Shown piece by piece: positions 10,381 through 18,189 of a DNA stretch of 64,000 nt. Position 1 is the stretch's first letter. Every line of letters begins with the position of its first letter. The notes beneath the pieces are model-generated. The model was not told the origin of the DNA and did not search any database. It was given only the letters and a program-made list of their open reading frames with translations. Position numbers and translations under genes: made by a program. Source of the DNA: Mesorhizobium sp. ORS 3324 (GTDB lineage: Bacteria > Pseudomonadota > Alphaproteobacteria > Rhizobiales > Rhizobiaceae); NCBI GenBank assembly GCA_000824825.2, contig LM655172.1, positions 1 to 64,000 of the forward strand, in the 5' to 3' direction.

Positions 10381-11235
10381 ATGACGACAAGGCGATGGCA
10401 GCTCGCGCATGGACGCCATCTCGATCTCGGCCCCAAAGCGGTCGTCGTCGGCATCCTCAACGTCACGCCGGACAGTTTTTCCGACGGCGGGCTGTTCATC
10501 GCGCCGGACAAAGCGATAGCCCAGGCGCGCCTGATGGTCAAAGAGGGGGCGGCCGTCATCGATATCGGCGGGGAATCGACGCGGCCGGGCTTTGCTCCGA
10601 TCTCCGCCGAGGAAGAGCAGGCACGGGTGCTGCCGGTGATCGAGGCGCTCGCGGCATCGGGCGAGGCGCTGATTTCGGTCGACACCTATCGCGAGGACAC
10701 TGCACGGCGCGCCGTCGCCGCCGGCGCGCATATCGTCAACGATGTCTGGGGCCTGCAGCGTGAGCCCGGCATGGCGCGCGTCGCCGCCGAGACCGGCGCG
10801 GGACTGATCATCATGCACACCGGGCGCGAACGGCAGAAGCTGCCGGACGTGATCGAGGACCAGTTCCTGTTCCTGCGCAGATCGCTGGAGATCGCGCGCG
10901 CCGGCGGCGTTGCCGACGGCCAGATCGTGCTCGACCCCGGCTTCGGCTTCGCCAAGGAGACGACGGAGGAAAACCTCGACCTTATGGCCCGGTTTTCCGA
11001 ACTCCTCGCGCTCGGCTTTCCGCTGATGGCCGGGACATCGCGAAAGCGTTTCATCGGTGGCGTCACGGGGCGCGAGCCGGCCGAGCGGGCGGTCGGCACC
11101 GCGGCCACCAGCGTCATCCTGCGGCTCAAGGGAGCCGATCTTTTTCGCGTCCACGATGTCGCAATCAACGTGGATGCGCTGGCAATGGCCGATGCTATGC
11201 TGGCGCGAGAGAACGACCTTTCTCCCGGACGCTGA
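10381..11235 (+). CDS. folP: Dihydropteroate synthase
   Basis: This enzyme condenses 6-hydroxymethyl-dihydropterin pyrophosphate with p-aminobenzoate to give dihydropteroate in folate synthesis, and it is the sulfonamide target. The 284-residue TIM barrel shows the family signatures ILNVTPDSFSDGG (residues 25-37), DIGGESTRPG, the pterin-site segment DPGFGFAKE and the C-terminal GTSRKRFIGG. It is the first gene of a tight folP-folB-folK cluster, with folB starting 2 bases after its stop. It is cytoplasmic. Confidence 0.97.
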   Translation: MTTRRWQLAHGRHLDLGPKAVVVGILNVTPDSFSDGGLFIAPDKAIAQARLMVKEGAAVIDIGGESTRPGFAPISAEEEQARVLPVIEALAASGEALISVDTYREDTARRAVAAGAHIVNDVWGLQREPGMARVAAETGAGLIIMHTGRERQKLPDVIEDQFLFLRRSLEIARAGGVADGQIVLDPGFGFAKETTEENLDLMARFSELLALGFPLMAGTSRKRFIGGVTGREPAERAVGTAATSVILRLKGADLFRVHDVAINVDALAMADAMLARENDLSPGR

Positions 11236-11237
11236 CC

Positions 11238-11597
11238 ATGTATGTCATCCGCATGAAGAACTGCGCCTTCTTTGCCCGGCACGGCGTGCTGGACGAGGAG
11301 GAGACGCTTGGCCAGCGTTTCTATGTCGATGCCGAGCTGACCGTCGAGCCCAGCCGGCCCCTGGAGGAAGACTCCATCGAAGACACCGTCAATTACGGCG
11401 TCGCCTTCGCGGTGATCGAGAAGATCGTCACCGGGCAGCGCCGCTTCCTGATCGAAGCGCTGGCGCTGGAAGTGGCGAAGGCGCTGGCGGCGCGGTTTCC
11501 GCAGATCAGGAAGGCCGAGATCACGGTGCGCAAGCCGAACGCCCCGGTGCCGGGCGTGCTCGATCATGTCGAGGTGACCGTTGTCTGGCCGCAGTAG
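11238..11597 (+). CDS. folB: Dihydroneopterin aldolase
   Basis: This 119-residue aldolase converts 7,8-dihydroneopterin to 6-hydroxymethyl-7,8-dihydropterin and glycolaldehyde. Expected features are the N-terminal strand RMKNCAFFARHGVLDEEETLGQ, a conserved glutamate in that region, and the C-terminal KPNAPVPGVLDHVEVTV. Family members assemble as an octamer of stacked tetramers. It sits between folP (2-base gap) and folK (coding overlap), which points to one transcript for three consecutive pterin steps. Confidence 0.95.
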   Translation: MYVIRMKNCAFFARHGVLDEEETLGQRFYVDAELTVEPSRPLEEDSIEDTVNYGVAFAVIEKIVTGQRRFLIEALALEVAKALAARFPQIRKAEITVRKPNAPVPGVLDHVEVTVVWPQ

Positions 11598-12093
11598 CGC
11601 CGTCTATCTCAGTCTCGGCGGCAATCTCGGCGACCCGGCGAAATCCATGGCCGCGGCGCTGCGCATGCTGGATGGCGACGACAAGACGCGCGTCGCCGCC
11701 GTCTCCTCGCTCTATCGCACGCCGCCGTGGGGCAAGCTCGACCAGCCGGATTTTCTCAACGCCGCGGCTGCGATCGAAACAGCGCTGTCGCCACGCGACC
11801 TGCTCGAACTCTGCCTGGACGTCGAAAGGCGCCTGAAGCGAGTGCGCGAGGAACGCTGGGGACCGCGGCTGATCGACATCGACATACTGGTGTTCGGCGA
11901 CCGGGTGATCCACGAGACCGGCCTCGAGGTGCCGCATCCGCGCATGCTGGAGCGGGCCTTCGTGCTGGCGCCGCTGGCCGAGATCGCGCCCGACCTCGCT
12001 GTCGGCGGCAAAAGCGTGTCTGAGCGGCTCCGCGCCGTCGATGCGTCGGGGATCGAGCGCCTGCCTTCGGGCCGGGAGTGGTGGCTCGGCTAA
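11581..12093 (+). CDS. folK: 6-hydroxymethyl-7,8-dihydropterin pyrophosphokinase
   Basis: HPPK transfers pyrophosphate from ATP to the pterin, providing the FolP substrate. The 170-residue protein shows VYLSLGGNLGD at the N-terminus, the ALSPRDLLELCLDVER helix, and the metal- and substrate-binding segment RWGPRLIDIDIL with conserved aspartates, then VPHPRMLERAFVLAPL. The reading frame overlaps the end of folB. The start is TTG at 11581, or GTG at 11575; no ATG is available before the conserved first strand. The overlap suggests translational coupling with folB. Confidence 0.94.
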   Translation: MSGRSSAVYLSLGGNLGDPAKSMAAALRMLDGDDKTRVAAVSSLYRTPPWGKLDQPDFLNAAAAIETALSPRDLLELCLDVERRLKRVREERWGPRLIDIDILVFGDRVIHETGLEVPHPRMLERAFVLAPLAEIAPDLAVGGKSVSERLRAVDASGIERLPSGREWWLG

Positions 12094-12103
12094 GCCGCCG
12101 GAC

Positions 12104-12652
12104 TCAGCCGGAGAAGCCGCCGCCGTCGAGAAAGGTCTTTTCCTCCGGCGTCGTCTCGCGGCCGAGCATCTTGTTTCGATGCGGAAAGCGGCCGAAGCGC
12201 TGGATGATCTCCAGATGCTCATTGGCGTATTTGAGATAGTCCGGTGCCCTGGCTGCGGTTAGTTCCACAGAGCGCTGCTGGTCCGCGAGCGATTCGGAAT
12301 GCTCGAAGGGCAGATAGAGGAAGACGCGCAGGGTCTCGTCGAACGCCAGATCATGGCCGGCGGCGATTGCTTTGTCGGCGAAATGCCTGGCCAGCGGATC
12401 GGTCGCGTACATATGTCCCGTGCCGCGGAAGCAATTGCGCGGAAACTGGTCGAGCAGGATCATCAGCGCCAGCGATCCCTCGGCATGCACGTTCCAGTCG
12501 TCAAATTCGCGCCGCGCGGCGGCATAGTGCAGCTCGAGGAAGCGATTGCGGAAATCCGTGTCGAATGCATCGTTCTTCTCGAACCAGGCGTCCTCGCCGG
12601 CATCGCGCCAGAATTTGGTGACGGAAAGCGCCCGCGCATCGAGCTCTGCCAT
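12104..12652 (-). CDS. DUF924 family protein
   Basis: This cytoplasmic alpha-helical protein of 182 residues belongs to the DUF924 family, whose biochemical role is unknown. Typical features are VTKFWRDAGEDAWFEKNDAFD near the N-terminus, LILLDQFPRN-type sequence (here MILLDQFPRNCFRGT) and the LPFEHSESLADQQ segment. It faces folK tail to tail, and the next minus-strand gene upstream, the antiporter, ends 11 bases before its start. The two may therefore be cotranscribed. Confidence 0.85.
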   Translation of the reverse strand: MAELDARALSVTKFWRDAGEDAWFEKNDAFDTDFRNRFLELHYAAARREFDDWNVHAEGSLALMILLDQFPRNCFRGTGHMYATDPLARHFADKAIAAGHDLAFDETLRVFLYLPFEHSESLADQQRSVELTAARAPDYLKYANEHLEIIQRFGRFPHRNKMLGRETTPEEKTFLDGGGFSG

Positions 12653-12662
12653 GCGTTGCTCC

Positions 12663-14507
12663 TCAGTTCTTCGTCTCTGCCTTGTTCAGCACGCCGGCCG
12701 TTTCCTCGTTCAGCGCCCGGCCGGCGCGGCGCGGCTGCGCGAGCGGCGTCGGGATCGGCGTGCCGATATTGCCTTTCAGGAAGCGTTGGCCGGCGCGGAT
12801 GCCTTCGGCAAGCTGCGTCTCGAAACGTGCGGTGTCGCGGCGGCGCACGTCCTCGATCACCTCGACGACCTCTTCGGGATCGACGCCCAGTGCTTCCAGC
12901 GCCGAGCCGCCGAAGACGAGCGCCGATTCGAAGGTCTCGCGCAGCTGATAGTCGACGCCGGCGCGGATGAGCTGCAGCGCGGTGCCGCGGTCGAAGGCGC
13001 GCGCCAGGATGGTGACCAGCGGGAATTCCGCCTTGACGAGCTGCGCGATGCGCACGGCGGCGACCGGCTTGTCGACGCAGATCAACACAGCGCGTGCCCG
13101 GCCGGCGCCGGCGGCATGCAGGATGTCGAGCCGCGTGCCGTCGCCATAATAGACCTTGAAGCCGAAATCGGCCGCCGCCTGGATCATCTCGACCTCGTTG
13201 TCGATGATCGACACGTCGAGGCCGCGCAACAGCAGCGGCTGGCTGGCGATCTGACCGAAGCGGCCGAAGCCGATGATCAGCACGCTGCCGGTAAGGCCGT
13301 CGGCGATATCGACGCCTTCCAGCGATTGCTCGTCGCGCGGCGTGAGGTAGCGCAGCGCTGCGATTGCCAGGGGCGTCAGCACCATGGAGATGATGACGAT
13401 GGCGGTCAGCGTCGCATTGGCCTGGCCGTCGATGATGCCGACGGCGGCGGCCGAGGAATAGAGGACGAAGGCGAATTCGCCGCCCTGCGCCATGAAGACG
13501 GCGCGCTCCAGCGCTTCGCGATGACCCGCCCTCAGCATGCGCGCGACGATGTAGATGCCGAGCGCCTTCATGATCATGTAGGCGACGACGTAGATGGCGA
13601 CCAGCCGCCAGTTATGGGCGACGACGCTGAGGTCCAGCGACATGCCGACGGCGAGGAAGAACAGGCCGAGCAGGATGCCGCGAAACGGCTCGATGTCGGC
13701 TTCGAGCTGGTGGCGGAAGGTCGATTCGGAGAGCAGCACGCCGGCAAGGAACGCGCCCATCGCCATCGACAGGCCGGAAAGCTGCATGGCTAAAGCTGAC
13801 CCCAGAACCACCAGCAGGGCGGCGGCCGTCATTACCTCGCGGGCGCGGGCGTCCGCCAGGATGCGGAAGAGCGGGTTGAGCAGATAGCGCCCTGCCACCA
13901 CCAGTCCAACGATTGCCGCGACGCCGATGCCGACCTCGGTGAAGCGCTCGGACAGGGTAGTGTCGGTGCCGCCGGGCGCGAGGAAGGCGACCAGCGCCAG
14001 AAGCGGCACGATCATCAGGTCCTCGAGCAGAAGGATCGAGACGATGCGCTGGCCCTTGGGCGTGGCGATCTCGCCGCGCTCCTCGATCAACTGCATGACG
14101 ATCGCCGTCGAGGTCAGCACGAAGCCGGCGCCGGCGACGAAGGATTGCGCGATCGGAAAGCCACCGGCCAATCCGACGCCGGTCAGAAGCACGGCGCAGA
14201 CGCCGACCTGCAGCGCGCCGAGCCCGAAGATCTCGCGGCGCAGGCCCCAAAGCCGCGACGGCTGCATTTCGAGGCCGATGATGAACAGGAACATGACGAC
14301 GCCGAGCTCGGCGACATGGAGGATGGCTTCCGGTTCGGAGAAGACGCGCAGGCCGAACGGCCCGATGACCACGCCGGCCGCGAGATAGCCGAGGATGGAG
14401 CCCAGCCCCATGCGCTTGAAGATCGGCACGGCGACCACGCCGGCGGCAAGCAGCGCCACCACCTGTACGAGATCGCCGCTCGATGCGTCAGCCGCCATGC
14501 CAATCAT
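12663..14507 (-). CDS. CPA2 potassium/proton antiporter with TrkA-N domain (KefB-like)
   Basis: This inner-membrane antiporter of about 614 residues has roughly 12 helices (GSILGYLAAGVVIGPFGL, ELGVVMFLFIIGLEM and so on). A cytosolic RCK/TrkA-N domain follows, with the nucleotide-binding motif IIGFGRFGQIASQ and an acidic residue at the end of the second strand (SIIDNE). KefB/KefC proteins exchange potassium for protons, often under control of nucleotides or glutathione adducts. No KefF/KefG ancillary gene is adjacent. ATG at 14507 or 14498 is chosen because the frame upstream to 14627 overlaps the divergent promoter region and looks non-coding. Confidence 0.88.
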   Translation of the reverse strand: MIGMAADASSGDLVQVVALLAAGVVAVPIFKRMGLGSILGYLAAGVVIGPFGLRVFSEPEAILHVAELGVVMFLFIIGLEMQPSRLWGLRREIFGLGALQVGVCAVLLTGVGLAGGFPIAQSFVAGAGFVLTSTAIVMQLIEERGEIATPKGQRIVSILLLEDLMIVPLLALVAFLAPGGTDTTLSERFTEVGIGVAAIVGLVVAGRYLLNPLFRILADARAREVMTAAALLVVLGSALAMQLSGLSMAMGAFLAGVLLSESTFRHQLEADIEPFRGILLGLFFLAVGMSLDLSVVAHNWRLVAIYVVAYMIMKALGIYIVARMLRAGHREALERAVFMAQGGEFAFVLYSSAAAVGIIDGQANATLTAIVIISMVLTPLAIAALRYLTPRDEQSLEGVDIADGLTGSVLIIGFGRFGQIASQPLLLRGLDVSIIDNEVEMIQAAADFGFKVYYGDGTRLDILHAAGAGRARAVLICVDKPVAAVRIAQLVKAEFPLVTILARAFDRGTALQLIRAGVDYQLRETFESALVFGGSALEALGVDPEEVVEVIEDVRRRDTARFETQLAEGIRAGQRFLKGNIGTPIPTPLAQPRRAGRALNEETAGVLNKAETKN

Positions 14508-14640
14508 CCCGTTGTCTCGAAGCACTCCTTGCATGCACCAGGAGTGGGAGGCAAGGGCGGGAAGACTGACTTGAAAGGGTAGGGTGCCGTTGAAGCGGCT
14601 TCCGCTTGCCTGCCGGACGTTCGGCATCTACAATGACCAA

Positions 14641-15630
14641 ATGTCTGACTATTCGTCCCGCCCGTCTTCAGCGTCCCATATCCCGATGGATGCGCTCAGC
14701 GAAGTCCTGCAAGACTTTCGCCTGAGCGGCGTCAACTATGGCCGCTGCGAGCTCCGACATCCATGGAGCATCGCCTTTCCGCAACAGAAGCTGCTTCGCT
14801 TTCACTTTGTCGGCCAGGGTCCGTGTTGGATTTATACCGAAGCGGAAGGCTGGCAGGAGTTGCGCGATGGCGATCTGGCGCTGCTGCCGCAAGGCATCGC
14901 CCATCGGCTGGCCAGTGCGCCGGACGTCGTCGGCGATTCGCTGGAGGGTTGCCAGGTGACCAAGCTGGGGAACAATGTCTGCGAGGTGGTGCGGGAAGGG
15001 ACGGGCGCGACAAGCACCCTTTTCTGCGGCTCCATGGCCTTGGGCGTCTGTGCGCTCAATCCATTGATCACGTTGATGCCGCCGATCATCAAAGGCTGCG
15101 ACGTGGCTGGCAACGATCCGGTCGTCGGTCCTTTGCTGACGGCCATGACGGCGGAGGCCGCGCAACCGCAGATGGGCAGCGCCACGATTCTGTCGCGCAT
15201 GGCGGACTTGCTGACAGCCCGGCTCATCCGCTGCTGGGTCAATTGCACTGGAGCCTCGACCACGGGTTGGCTCGCCGCCATCCGCGATCCCCATATCGGC
15301 CGCGCGCTGGCAGCCATGCACCGAGACCCCGGCCATAACTGGACCTTGGAAAGCCTCGCCGGCCTGGCGGGCCAATCGCGGTCGGTTTTCGCCGAGCGCT
15401 TCAGCGCTGTACTGGGGGAGGGTGCTGCACGCTATCTCGCCCGTCTGCGTATGCAGCTTGCCCGCGAGTTGTTGGGGCAAAACGGCTTGTCGGTTGCCGA
15501 GGTCGCCGCCCGTTTGGGCTATGATAGCGAAGCATCCTTCGCGCGCGCATTCAAGCGCATCACCAACGTCTCGCCAGGCGTTGTGCGCCGCACAATTCCC
15601 GGACGAACGGACATGAATTTCGGATTTTAG
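14641..15630 (+). CDS. AraC family transcriptional regulator (cupin-type sensor)
   Basis: This 329-residue regulator has an N-terminal AraC-binding cupin domain (YGRCELRHPWSIAF, then DGDLALLPQGIAHRL) and a C-terminal pair of helix-turn-helix motifs (WTLESLAGLAGQSRSVFAERF and LSVAEVAARLGYDSEASFARAFK). An MFS exporter gene starts 60 bases downstream on the same strand, which fits local control of efflux, possibly with autoregulation. The spacer holds a short inverted repeat (15668-15682). The inducer cannot be inferred. Confidence 0.88.
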   Translation: MSDYSSRPSSASHIPMDALSEVLQDFRLSGVNYGRCELRHPWSIAFPQQKLLRFHFVGQGPCWIYTEAEGWQELRDGDLALLPQGIAHRLASAPDVVGDSLEGCQVTKLGNNVCEVVREGTGATSTLFCGSMALGVCALNPLITLMPPIIKGCDVAGNDPVVGPLLTAMTAEAAQPQMGSATILSRMADLLTARLIRCWVNCTGASTTGWLAAIRDPHIGRALAAMHRDPGHNWTLESLAGLAGQSRSVFAERFSAVLGEGAARYLARLRMQLARELLGQNGLSVAEVAARLGYDSEASFARAFKRITNVSPGVVRRTIPGRTDMNFGF

Positions 15631-15690
15631 GATACATATCATCCGAAGGGAGTCGTCTATTGAAGACCTCCAGACCTTGGAGATCTTTCA

Positions 15691-16899
15691 GTGACAGACA
15701 CAACATTACAGCTTGAAGACGCGGCGATTGACGTCGATGCCGCCGCGCCAACCGCGTGGAACGCAGCCACTTGGTTCTCGGTCATTTCATTGGCGGCCAC
15801 GAGCTTTGCCCTGGTGTCGGCCGAATTCCTGCCGGCAGGTCTGCTGACGCCAATGGCGCGCGATCTCGGCATCAGCGAAGGAACGGCCGGACAGGTCGTC
15901 ACCGCCACCGCTTCGGTCGGCGCTGTGACGGCCATGTTGAGCAATGTTCTCATCGGCCGACTGAACCGCAAGACGGTGCTGGTTGGCCTCAGCGCCTTGG
16001 CGGTCGGTTCCAACCTCCTTGCAGCGCTGGCGCCCAATTTCTGGCTGCTCTTGTCGGGCCGGGCCGGGCTCGGAATCGCTCTCAGCGCATTCTGGGCACT
16101 CTCGGTTGCCGTTGTGGCCAGGCTGGTTGGCGCCAATGCGACAGGTCGAGGCATGGCTATCGTCACCCTCGGCGTCTCGCTCGCCACCATTGCCGCACCA
16201 TCTGCGGGTGCGTTGATCAGCGACTGGCTGGGATGGCGCAGCGCCATGGCCTTGACAGCGGGGCTGGCCGTGATTGCCATGCTGCTGCAGTGGCTTAGCC
16301 TGCCAACCATGCCTGCCACAGCCAGCAACAGCCTCGCGGATGTATTTCGGCTGACACGGCGGCGTGGCATTCAACTCGGCATGCTGGCCATTCTTTTGCT
16401 GATGACAGGGCATTTTGCCGGGTCCGTCTATGTACGCCCCTTCCTCGAACATGTGACACTCCTTGCAACCGGGCCAATTGCCCTGGCGCTGCTCGGATTT
16501 GGCGTCGCCGCTGTGATCGGCAATATTGCCGGCGGCCGCATGGCCGATGCCAATATCCGCATGGCTCTCGTGGGCAATGCCGCGCTGATGGCGTTTGCGG
16601 CGCTGGCATTGGTGCTTTGGGGCGTGCACATCGCCGTTGCCTTCGGATTCGTCACGCTTTGGGGCCTGGCATTCGGCATGGCGCCGGTGGTGCTGCCGAC
16701 CAATCTGTCCCGCGCGGCACCTGATGCGCTGGAGGCAGCGGGCAGCCTGATGGTCGTCTCTTTCCAGGTTGCCATCACCATCGGCGCGGTTGTCGGCGGC
16801 TATGTCGTGGACACCTATGGTGCCTCGGGGCCTTTGACCCTTACCGCCGTCCTCGCCGCATCGACACTCATGCTGGCGCTGCTACAGCCTCGTAGGTGA
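15691..16899 (+). CDS. MFS exporter, DHA1-like (YdhP/AraJ type)
   Basis: This 402-residue membrane protein has about 12 predicted helices. FALVSAEFLPAGLLTPMARDLGISEGTAGQVVTA-like sequence at the N-terminus is typical of DHA1 sugar-efflux or drug exporters of the AraJ/YdhP group, and NRKTVLVGLSALAVGSN is the motif A region. It uses a GTG start at 15691. The AraC regulator just upstream is the likely controller. The substrate is unknown. A dispersed palindromic repeat begins 18 bases after its stop codon. Confidence 0.87.
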   Translation: MTDTTLQLEDAAIDVDAAAPTAWNAATWFSVISLAATSFALVSAEFLPAGLLTPMARDLGISEGTAGQVVTATASVGAVTAMLSNVLIGRLNRKTVLVGLSALAVGSNLLAALAPNFWLLLSGRAGLGIALSAFWALSVAVVARLVGANATGRGMAIVTLGVSLATIAAPSAGALISDWLGWRSAMALTAGLAVIAMLLQWLSLPTMPATASNSLADVFRLTRRRGIQLGMLAILLLMTGHFAGSVYVRPFLEHVTLLATGPIALALLGFGVAAVIGNIAGGRMADANIRMALVGNAALMAFAALALVLWGVHIAVAFGFVTLWGLAFGMAPVVLPTNLSRAAPDALEAAGSLMVVSFQVAITIGAVVGGYVVDTYGASGPLTLTAVLAASTLMLALLQPRR

Positions 16900-16916
16900 A
16901 CTTTGCTACAGCTGAT

Positions 16917-17022
16917 CTAAAGCGCGTCGCGTCTGAACGGCCTCACGCGACGCGCTTTAGGTTGTTGTCTTTATGCATGTCGTTGTCCCAAAACCGCTGC
17001 GCACTTTTGGGCGACATGCATT
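16917..17022. repeat. Dispersed bipartite palindromic repeat, family A copy 1
   Basis: Two hairpins are joined by a T-rich spacer. The first is CTAAAGCGCGTCGCG paired with CGCGACGCGCTTTAG (16917-16960). The second (16973-17022) has arms ATGCATGTCG and CGACATGCAT, with inner CCC/GGG pairs around AAAACCGCTGCGCACTTTT. A second copy lies at 46741-46844. It fills much of the 300-base gap between the MFS gene and the next small gene. The element is non-coding, and its role is unknown. Confidence 0.85.
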
Positions 17023-17155
17023 GGGCGGCCTGAATCCGGAACGCCGCGATATTGCAGCCTGGTTACACAAGTTTAAGCGGCCCGGTCGTTGCGTGCCGCC
17101 ACAATCAGAGGTTAAGGCACAGCCGGCTTTGGCCATTGGGCTTCGGCCATTGGAA

Positions 17156-17184
17156 GGCAGCGGCGATGGGCCGCTGCCTTTTTT
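17156..17184 (+). terminator. Intrinsic terminator-like hairpin directly before a ribosome binding site
   Basis: GGCAGCGG (17156-17163) pairs perfectly with CCGCTGCC (17171-17178) and is followed by six T residues. The Shine-Dalgarno GAGGAG of the next gene starts one to two bases later. It may end a small RNA from the spacer (about 17023-17184) or act as a leader attenuator. The spacer also holds two direct copies of GGCCATTGG. Confidence 0.65.
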
Positions 17185-17199
17185 GAGGAGATGACTGAC

Positions 17200-17466
17200 A
17201 TGAAGAAGTTTTTGCTCGTTGCCGTTGGTGTTGCGGCGCTGGCCGGCTCGGCCTGTTCGAAGGGACCGGAGTGCACGCAGGAGATCGCCGCCAAGAAGGC
17301 GCAGGACATGGCCGCCGCGCTTCAGGCTGCGATCACCAAGGATCCGAGCAAGGCGGCCGATCTGACGGCCAAGGTGCAGGCCGTGACGACGAAGTATCAG
17401 AACGCCACGACGCTCGACGAAGCCTGCAAGGCCTATGACGAAGTGACCGCCGCCATCAAGGGTTGA
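17200..17466 (+). CDS. Small secreted or lipoprotein-like protein
   Basis: This 88-residue hypothetical protein has a hydrophobic signal sequence (KKFLLVAVGVAALAGSAC) ending at Cys20. The cysteine could be lipidated, but the residues before it (G-S-A) are a weak lipobox. The mature part is short, helical and charged, with three further cysteines in the whole chain. ATG at 17200 is chosen over 17191 because GAGGAG abuts 17191 without a spacer but sits nine bases from 17200. It probably acts in the envelope; no function is known. It is framed by two terminator-like hairpins. Confidence 0.7.
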   Translation: MKKFLLVAVGVAALAGSACSKGPECTQEIAAKKAQDMAAALQAAITKDPSKAADLTAKVQAVTTKYQNATTLDEACKAYDEVTAAIKG

Positions 17467-17487
17467 GCTAAGTCAAAAACGAAAGCA

Positions 17488-17514
17488 GGCGGTAGCCACC
17501 GGCTGCCGCCTTTT
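17488..17514. terminator. Rho-independent terminator between convergent genes
   Basis: GGCGGTAGCC (17488-17497) pairs with GGCTGCCGCC (17501-17510), with one G-U pair and an ACC loop, then TTTTA. It lies 21 bases after the stop of the small secreted protein and just before the end of the convergent minus-strand gene. It most likely serves the plus-strand transcript. Confidence 0.7.
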
Positions 17515-17535
17515 ATCTATCCTTGAGCGTCTTGC

Positions 17536-18090
17536 TCAGTTCTTCGCGATCGAGCCGACTTCGACAGTGTCGACCCGCTTCAGGCTCATGCCGATGACCG
17601 GCACCAGCTGCTTGTCGACGCGCACGGCCACCGTCACGGTCATCGAATTGTCGTCGGGGATGCGGGCCTGCATGACGCCGTTCAACTGATTGCGGTTGAT
17701 GGTGAAGACCACCTTCTGCGGGTCGACGACATTGCCGCCGATGATGTCCAGCCCGTTGCCGGACGAGCCGCCCATGAAATTGCCCTTGTAGCCTTCGCGG
17801 CCCTTGCGTTCGACGGACGCCGACATCTTCTGGGTGAACACGCCTACCCGGCAGTCGCCGTCGAGGGTCATGCCGACCTTGCCGTCGGGCGTGGAACCGT
17901 TGAAATTGCAGGTGAACTTGGTGCCCTTGTACTTGCCGGCGATGATTTCGCCAGGGCCGACCCATTTGCCTTCGACCGAACGGAAAAACTGCTTGTCCGG
18001 CTCTGTCCCAAAGGCCTTTCCGACCAGGCCAAGCGGCGCGGCGACCGCAACCGTCATAGGCAGGACGCAGGACAAGATCACGCTTTTCAT
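17536..18090 (-). CDS. Hypothetical secreted protein
   Basis: This 184-residue protein has an N-terminal signal peptide (KSVILSCVLPMTVAVAAPLG). The mature part is beta-rich, with repeated glycine-containing strands such as SVEGKWVGPGEI, KFTCNFNGSTPDGKVG and LDGDCRVGVFTQKM. Two cysteines, in the second and third of these segments, could form a disulfide. I recognise no characterised family; similar short exported proteins are common in rhizobia. ATG at 18090 is preferred over a GTG nine bases upstream. Confidence 0.65.
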   Translation of the reverse strand: MKSVILSCVLPMTVAVAAPLGLVGKAFGTEPDKQFFRSVEGKWVGPGEIIAGKYKGTKFTCNFNGSTPDGKVGMTLDGDCRVGVFTQKMSASVERKGREGYKGNFMGGSSGNGLDIIGGNVVDPQKVVFTINRNQLNGVMQARIPDDNSMTVTVAVRVDKQLVPVIGMSLKRVDTVEVGSIAKN

Positions 18091-18189
18091 GGACAACACC
18101 CGGCACGACGGAGTCTGTTCTTGGGACAGAAACGACCATGAACAAGATTGGTTAATGCTTCGTCACCGGCAGACGTTTCTCCATTTACC

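Noticed and set aside
14508..14627. Longer N-terminus for the KefB-like antiporter
   Set aside because: The added 40 residues precede the first membrane helix without homology features and occupy the promoter region facing the AraC gene.
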